Positions 59,453-64,000 of a stretch of DNA of 64,000 bases are shown one piece after another. A program made the position numbers and the translations under genes. Positions within the stretch are counted from its first letter, which is position 1. Each line of letters opens with the position of its first letter. The notes beneath the pieces are model-generated. The model did no database searches and was not told where the DNA came from. It saw nothing but the letters and a program-made list of their open reading frames with translations. This stretch comes from an uncultured Eisenbergiella sp. Lineage in GTDB: Bacteria; Bacillota; Clostridia; Lachnospirales; Lachnospiraceae. The DNA lies in assembly GCA_910585455.1 (NCBI GenBank), contig CAJUEL010000008.1:1-64000 (forward strand), written 5' to 3'.

Positions 59453-59503
59453 GTATGGACAATTTTTTTGAATTTTTGTCAGATTTTTAGATTCGTATGG
59501 ACA
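59453..59503 (-). promoter_or_regulatory. direct repeats, candidate YesN binding sites
   Basis: GTATGGACA occurs at 59453-59461 and 59495-59503, exactly 42 bp apart (four helical turns), about 65-115 bp upstream of the lipoprotein start. AraC-type regulators bind such phased direct repeats. A TAAAAT -10-like element lies closer to the gene near 59427. Confidence 0.5.
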
Positions 59504-59504
59504 G

Positions 59505-59552
59505 AAAAAGCAGCTTACCGGGAACAGCCTATAGCTGTTTCCGGTAAGCTGC
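59505..59552 (-). terminator. intrinsic terminator of yesM-yesN
   Basis: CAGCTTACCGGAAACAGC and its complement form a stem of about 18 bp with a TATA loop and are followed by CTTTTT on the minus strand. The stem overlaps the last codons of the response regulator. Confidence 0.85.
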
Positions 59553-60281
59553 AGGACTGATTCCGGTAGCCTTTTTATATACCTTTGTAAAATAGAAGTA
59601 ATCGGGATATCCGACCCGGGCGGCGATTGTCTCAATGCTGTCGTTGGTGGTCCGCAGAAATTCCTGCGCCTTTTGGATACGGAATTCCATCAGATGTTCC
59701 CCGAAGCCCTTGCCGGTTTTCTTTTTGATCAGATTGCTGATGTAGCTTTCGCTCATGCTGAATTCTTCGGCGAGCATTTGCAGGGAAAGTCCCTCCGCAA
59801 AGTGCTCCTGAATGAACCTCACCATATTCTGTGCCAGAGCCTTTTCGGATTGGTAGCCTTCGTCGGCGCTTTCTGAGGATGCGTTTTCGGGATCGGGGGT
59901 GTTTTTCGCGTCCAGAATCGATTTGGCTTTGTTCAGATAGTCGAGGAGCTCCTTTTTTTCCACCGGCTTTACCAGATATCCGAGGCAGCCGTATAAAAGC
60001 GCCTTCCTCGCGTATTCAAAATCCGTATATCCGCTCACCAAAAGGATCTCCGTCTTCCAGGCATTTTCCCGTATCGTCTTTAAAAGTGAAAGGCCGTCCA
60101 TGCCGGGCATCCGGATATCGGAAATGATCAGATCAGGCTTTATCCGCTCGATTCGCTCCAGCGCCTGTCTGCCATCGGAGGCCTCTCCGCTGACGGCAAA
60201 GCCGTAATCGCTCCACACAATAAGGTTTTTTAAAGCCATCAGTGCCCAAGGCTCATCGTCTGCCAAAAAAACATGATACAT
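59529..60281 (-). CDS. YesN-type response regulator (receiver plus AraC HTH)
   Basis: This 250-residue protein has a receiver domain (residues 1-125; acidic DDEP, phospho-Asp in PDLIISDIRMPGMDG, Lys in LVKPVEKKE) and a C-terminal AraC-type double helix-turn-helix (LQMLAEEFSMSESYISNLIKK and GYPDYFYFTKVYKKATG). It is phosphorylated by the adjacent YesM kinase and likely activates the sugar transport operon. The kinase gene ends 20 bp upstream. Confidence 0.95.
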   Translation of the reverse strand: MYHVFLADDEPWALMALKNLIVWSDYGFAVSGEASDGRQALERIERIKPDLIISDIRMPGMDGLSLLKTIRENAWKTEILLVSGYTDFEYARKALLYGCLGYLVKPVEKKELLDYLNKAKSILDAKNTPDPENASSESADEGYQSEKALAQNMVRFIQEHFAEGLSLQMLAEEFSMSESYISNLIKKKTGKGFGEHLMEFRIQKAQEFLRTTNDSIETIAARVGYPDYFYFTKVYKKATGISPAAYRKQL

Positions 60282-60301
60282 AATATGCCCTCATTCATTG
60301 T

Positions 60302-62041
60302 TCACCCGACCGGAAGGAGCATTCGGATGCGGGTACCCTTCCCCCTGTAGCTTTCCAGTTCAAAAGCTGCTTCATGCCCGTAAAAGAGGCGTAACCTGCG
60401 ATATACATTCAAAAAACCGATTCCCAGCTGCCCCTCTGCGAGCGTTGAATCCCGGTCATATTGCTCCATGGCGTCTTTTAACTGACAAATCCTTTCTTCA
60501 TCCATGCCCTCTCCGTCATCCTCGACGATGATTTCCAGGTTTTTGCCGGAGGCAGAAACCTGCACCCGCACGCTGCCGCCGTCCAGTTTTCTTTCCAGCC
60601 CGTGAAGCACGGCGTTTTCCACCAGCGGCTGAATCAGCAGCTTGGGAATCCGCATATGAAGCACGCTGCTGTCGGAGTCTACGGATATTTTATGCTTTCC
60701 CAGAAAGCGATGATGGATGATATTGGCGTAATGCTGCAGGTTTTCCAGAGCCTTCTGGATCGTTACCATTTCGTCCCCCTGTACGCTGTAGCGGAAAAAG
60801 CTGGACAGGGACATGGTCAGCTCCGCAATTTCCTCATCGCCCTTATACAGCGCCATTCCCCGGATGCAGTTGAAGGTATTGTATAAAAAATGGGGATTGA
60901 TCTGGCTTTTATAGGCGATCATTTCCGTCTGCTTTTTGGCGTATTCCAGCTCCAGATATTGCTTCCGGGAGTCAATGATCTTTTGGTTCAAGGCCTCGAT
61001 ATCGTCCAGCATGTCGTTCATCTTCCGGGACATTTCACTGATCTCGTTGTTTCCGGTCACTTCGATCCGCTGCCCGGTATCCTGTGTGAAATTTGCCATA
61101 AAAGCGGTTTGCCTGCTGATGGGCAGGATGATGCGTTTATAGACGGTGGTACACACCAGACACATGGCAAGCAGCACGACCAGGTATGTGATATAGTTTA
61201 CCTTCTGAATCTGGGTCACGCCGGAAAGCATGCTTCTTTTGGGGACAACGCAGGTCATCCGCCAGTCCATTCCCCTGATCGGGCTGACATAGATCAGATT
61301 TTCTTCATTTTCCGTGGTTTCGGTCAGGGCAGAAAATTCCTCCTGCCACGTGCCGGCGCTGACGACCAGATTGCCCTTCCGGTCAAGGATTCCCACTGCC
61401 GATTCCTCGTTGGGAAGAGTGCCGTCCATGATGCTTTGCAGATATTTTACGTCAAAAAGCAGATAGACAGAACCAATCTGCGTATATCCCGTGCCCGTGT
61501 TCTCTAAAAATACGGGCATGCCCACCTCAAAATAGGCTTCGCCGGTCTTGGGATCGCGCATACAGTCAGAATACAGATATAATCCTCTCTGCAGAGGTTC
61601 CTCCTGTCTGGGGAGGTACACGTCTCCCTTCGACGCGATGAGGTTTCCCTGTGTGTCATACAATAAAATATTTAAAAGATTTCGGTTGATTCTTCTGTTG
61701 TTTCCGACAACCTGGTAAAAACCGTCCAGATTCTTTACTCTTCCGGCAAGCCCCTCTGCCTGAAAAAAGTCCACGATAGAGTTGTTATGAACCACGTTCA
61801 TGTGGAGACTTTCGATATCGTCTTCAAGAATTTTGATCCGTTCCTCCGCCTGCTGAAAAATGACCTCCAGGGACTGCCGTGATTCCTCCATGGCGGAGGA
61901 ATTCACGATGTAGATTGTAGCCCCAAAGGACGCGGCAATGATGCATATGACAAATATCAGCAGCAGTATGTATTCATAAATCAGTTTTCCTTTCCATTTT
62001 TCATTCTTTATAAAAAGAAAAAAACGGCTGATCCATTTCAT
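60302..62041 (-). CDS. YesM-type sensor histidine kinase
   Basis: This 579-residue kinase has a first membrane helix (about 22-45), an extracytoplasmic Cache-like sensor (50-275), a second helix (about 280-300), HAMP, then the His_kinase domain with NPHFLYNTFNCIRGMALY as phospho-acceptor region and an HATPase domain (LIQPLVENAVLHGLE and VEDDGEGMDEERI). YesM kinases usually sense extracellular sugars or their binding protein. It forms a pair with YesN. Confidence 0.95.
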   Translation of the reverse strand: MKWISRFFLFIKNEKWKGKLIYEYILLLIFVICIIAASFGATIYIVNSSAMEESRQSLEVIFQQAEERIKILEDDIESLHMNVVHNNSIVDFFQAEGLAGRVKNLDGFYQVVGNNRRINRNLLNILLYDTQGNLIASKGDVYLPRQEEPLQRGLYLYSDCMRDPKTGEAYFEVGMPVFLENTGTGYTQIGSVYLLFDVKYLQSIMDGTLPNEESAVGILDRKGNLVVSAGTWQEEFSALTETTENEENLIYVSPIRGMDWRMTCVVPKRSMLSGVTQIQKVNYITYLVVLLAMCLVCTTVYKRIILPISRQTAFMANFTQDTGQRIEVTGNNEISEMSRKMNDMLDDIEALNQKIIDSRKQYLELEYAKKQTEMIAYKSQINPHFLYNTFNCIRGMALYKGDEEIAELTMSLSSFFRYSVQGDEMVTIQKALENLQHYANIIHHRFLGKHKISVDSDSSVLHMRIPKLLIQPLVENAVLHGLERKLDGGSVRVQVSASGKNLEIIVEDDGEGMDEERICQLKDAMEQYDRDSTLAEGQLGIGFLNVYRRLRLFYGHEAAFELESYRGKGTRIRMLLPVG

Positions 62042-62062
62042 GATGACACTTCCTGTAGGAAT

Positions 62063-62857
62063 TTATTTTTTGCCGGACGTCTGGTGCAGATATACAAACC
62101 AGTAACCGATGCCCACCAGCATGCCGCCGGCCAGGTTGCCCAGCGTGACGGGAAGCAGGTTCTTTAAGAAGAAGCTGCCCCAGTTGAGCCCGTCTGCCGC
62201 AATCTGATACGCGCCAGATGAAAAAATGCCGGCGGGAATGTAAAACATGTTGGCGACACAGTGCTCATAGCCGCCAAGCACGAATATGGCGATGGGCAGA
62301 TAGAGCCCGATCACCTTTCCCACTGCGGTGGACGCGCCGATGGTGATCCATACGGCGATGCATACGAGGATATTGCAGAGGATGCCGCGCAAAAATGCGT
62401 CGGAAAAGGAAAGCGAGGTTTTCGTGGCAGCGGTATTGACCAGGGTTTGCGCAAGCTGTCCGCCAAAAAGCCCTGCCGCATGGCTGTATACAAAGAGCGC
62501 CGCCACAAAAAGAGAACCTGCCAGATTGCCGAGGTATACAATGATCCAGCTTCGGAAAAGCTCGCTGATCCTGATTTTTTTCTCCAGAAGAGGAATGATC
62601 AAAAGATTGTTCCCCGTAAACAGTTCGCTTCCTGCCAGGACGACCATGATCAGACCGCCCGGGAAAATCAGGGCATTGATGAGCCTTGCCGTGGAAGGCT
62701 CCGGAATTGTGGCTGAGGCAATTGTGGCGGACGCGCCCGCAATGGCGATGAAAAATCCTGCGAAAATTGCGAGGACAAACATTTTGGCAGGCGGAAGCTT
62801 CGCCTTATTGACGCCGACTGTAACATATGTATTTGCGATTTGTGCTGGTGTTTGCAT
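62063..62857 (-). CDS. formate/nitrite transporter family channel
   Basis: This 264-residue membrane protein has six helices and FNT signatures: KLPPAKMFVLAIFAGFFIAI, GSELFTGNNLLI, LVCIAVWITIGAS and GGYEHCVANMFYIPAG with the pore histidine. FNT channels pass formate, nitrite or hydrosulfide. In a fermentative gut Clostridium formate is the most likely. It is a single gene divergent from DUF2804; the intergenic 62858-63026 has repeated ATCGCT motifs at 62896-62909 but no certain promoter. Confidence 0.93.
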   Translation of the reverse strand: MQTPAQIANTYVTVGVNKAKLPPAKMFVLAIFAGFFIAIAGASATIASATIPEPSTARLINALIFPGGLIMVVLAGSELFTGNNLLIIPLLEKKIRISELFRSWIIVYLGNLAGSLFVAALFVYSHAAGLFGGQLAQTLVNTAATKTSLSFSDAFLRGILCNILVCIAVWITIGASTAVGKVIGLYLPIAIFVLGGYEHCVANMFYIPAGIFSSGAYQIAADGLNWGSFFLKNLLPVTLGNLAGGMLVGIGYWFVYLHQTSGKK

Positions 62858-63026
62858 GATATCTCCCCTCTGTTTTTCTGCGATTGATCTATTATCGCTT
62901 TATCGCTGTTTGTTATTTATTTTAGCACAATGCAGGGAATGGGGCAAGAATAAATCCGTTTACAGAGAAAGTATGCCGTGTTAAGATAAAGGCAGGGGTA
63001 TATAGAATGCAAAGGGGGTATTTTAT

Positions 63027-64000
63027 ATGGAAAAAGAACTGTTAAAACCGGGACCGGTTCTGGACCGGCAGGGACGCCCGAATCCGGGCTATTCCAGAAA
63101 AAGCACACTGGTATATGAGAGGCGCGCGATCCGGGCAATGCCATGGAGGATCAAGGAGTGGGATTTTTATCAGGTGTCCGATAAGAGGCTGTGTCTGCAG
63201 TTTACGATCGGCCATGCGGCGTACGCGGGGCAGGTCAGTCTGATGCTGTTTGACTTTGTAAAGGGGGAAAAGCTGCTGGATTTGAGCAAAATTCTGGCGC
63301 TGCCCTTCGGTTCCTTGCACATGCCGGAAAATACGGAATGTGATCACAGGCTGGTTTATGACAGGGGCGGCGTGTTCATGAGCTTTGAGGCAAAAGGCAA
63401 AGAGCGTATCCTGACCTGTCGCTGGGATCAGGTGGAGGCGTCTGTCCGGCTTGTGCGTAAAAATCCGGATTCTCTCGTGATCAACCTGCCCTTTGACGAA
63501 TCGCCCCATGCTTTTTACTACAATCACAAAATAAACTGCATGACGGCGGAGGGCTGCGTTAAGGACGGACAGCGGGAATGGCATTTTGAAAAGGAATGCT
63601 CCTTCGGCATTCTCGACTGGGGCAGGGGCGTCTGGCCCTTCCATAATGAATGGTACTGGAGCAACGGGACGGGATATGTGGATGGGGAAATGTTCGGCTT
63701 CAATCTGGGCTGCGGCTTTGGCAATACGGATACGGCGAGTGAGAACATGCTTTTTTATCAGGGGAAAAGCCATAAGCTGGGAAAGGTGGAATTCATCCTG
63801 GGAAAGGAATATATGGAGCCCTGGCATCTGAAGGACCGGGAAGGAAGGCTGGATCTTGTGCTGACGCCGTTGTATGACCGGACGACAAAAACGAAGCTTT
63901 TATGGGTGGATAACTGCTGTCATCAGATGTTCGGCTCCTTTTGTGGGAAAGCAGTGCTGGACGATGGGACACAGCTTGCGGTGAAGGATGTGATATCCTT
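63027..64000 (+). CDS. DUF2804 family protein, cut by the window end
   Basis: The frame is open from ATG at 63027, preceded by AAAGGGGG, to the right edge, giving at least 324 residues. It reads MEKELLKPGPVLDRQGRPN, then IKEWDFYQVSD, and later FGILDWGRGVWPF and FGFNLGCGFGNT, which match DUF2804 (an uncharacterised family with a beta-rich fold). No signal peptide is seen. It is divergent from the FNT channel gene. The C-terminus lies outside the window. Confidence 0.88.
   Translation, partial: MEKELLKPGPVLDRQGRPNPGYSRKSTLVYERRAIRAMPWRIKEWDFYQVSDKRLCLQFTIGHAAYAGQVSLMLFDFVKGEKLLDLSKILALPFGSLHMPENTECDHRLVYDRGGVFMSFEAKGKERILTCRWDQVEASVRLVRKNPDSLVINLPFDESPHAFYYNHKINCMTAEGCVKDGQREWHFEKECSFGILDWGRGVWPFHNEWYWSNGTGYVDGEMFGFNLGCGFGNTDTASENMLFYQGKSHKLGKVEFILGKEYMEPWHLKDREGRLDLVLTPLYDRTTKTKLLWVDNCCHQMFGSFCGKAVLDDGTQLAVKDVIS

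Overview
The window is a low-to-mid G+C Firmicutes chromosome segment, most consistent with the family Lachnospiraceae (class Clostridia). The reasons are the gene order around the replication origin, the DUF3881, DUF4446 and DUF4869 family proteins, a VPQTG-type sorting signal, and strong Shine-Dalgarno sites. I cannot name the genus.

The centre is the replication origin. Left of it, reading away from it on the minus strand, lie rpmH, rnpA, yidD, yidC, jag, mnmE, mnmG, a GNAT gene, rsmG, parA (soj), parB (spo0J), a DUF4446 gene, serS and a DUF3881 gene. Right of it, on the plus strand, lie dnaA, dnaN, yaaA, recF, gyrB, gyrA and a SplB-like radical SAM gene. DnaA boxes flank dnaA on both sides and two perfect parS sites sit in the left arm. 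Beyond serS are a tRNA-Arg(CCU), a hemerythrin/CheX-like/receiver fusion, an AlaX-type editing protein, a chemotaxis receptor, a ZIP transporter, a DUF4869/ATPase pair and a LacI-type regulator.

From about 31.5 to 44.3 kb the content is accessory: an ECF sigma factor with an unknown partner, an XRE regulator with a glycine-rich repeat tail, GNAT and PanE-like genes, a small serine recombinase, an unknown membrane-anchored protein, an AbiE-type toxin-antitoxin pair, an AP2-domain protein and a repeat-rich cell-wall-anchored protein. Two 26-bp Hin-like crossover sites in inverted orientation (36825 and 41116) bracket 4.3 kb next to the recombinase, so this block may be invertible.

From 44.5 to 64 kb come a PfkB sugar kinase, an MBOAT/SGNH O-acylation cassette, DegV, a possible nuclease-fold protein, a MutS2-like protein without an Smr domain behind a leader-peptide/terminator attenuator, a Schlafen-AlbA regulator, a PC4-like protein, a complete Lpl/Ytc-type sugar uptake locus (GH43-like enzyme, two permeases, lipoprotein, YesN/YesM two-component system), a formate/nitrite channel and a DUF2804 gene cut by the window edge.

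The most unusual signals are: (1) two near-300-bp palindromes at 13.3 and 48.1 kb that share a core and loop and show compensatory changes between arms; (2) the attenuator with a 10-codon leader peptide upstream of the Smr-less MutS2 homologue; (3) the putative invertible segment carrying AbiE.
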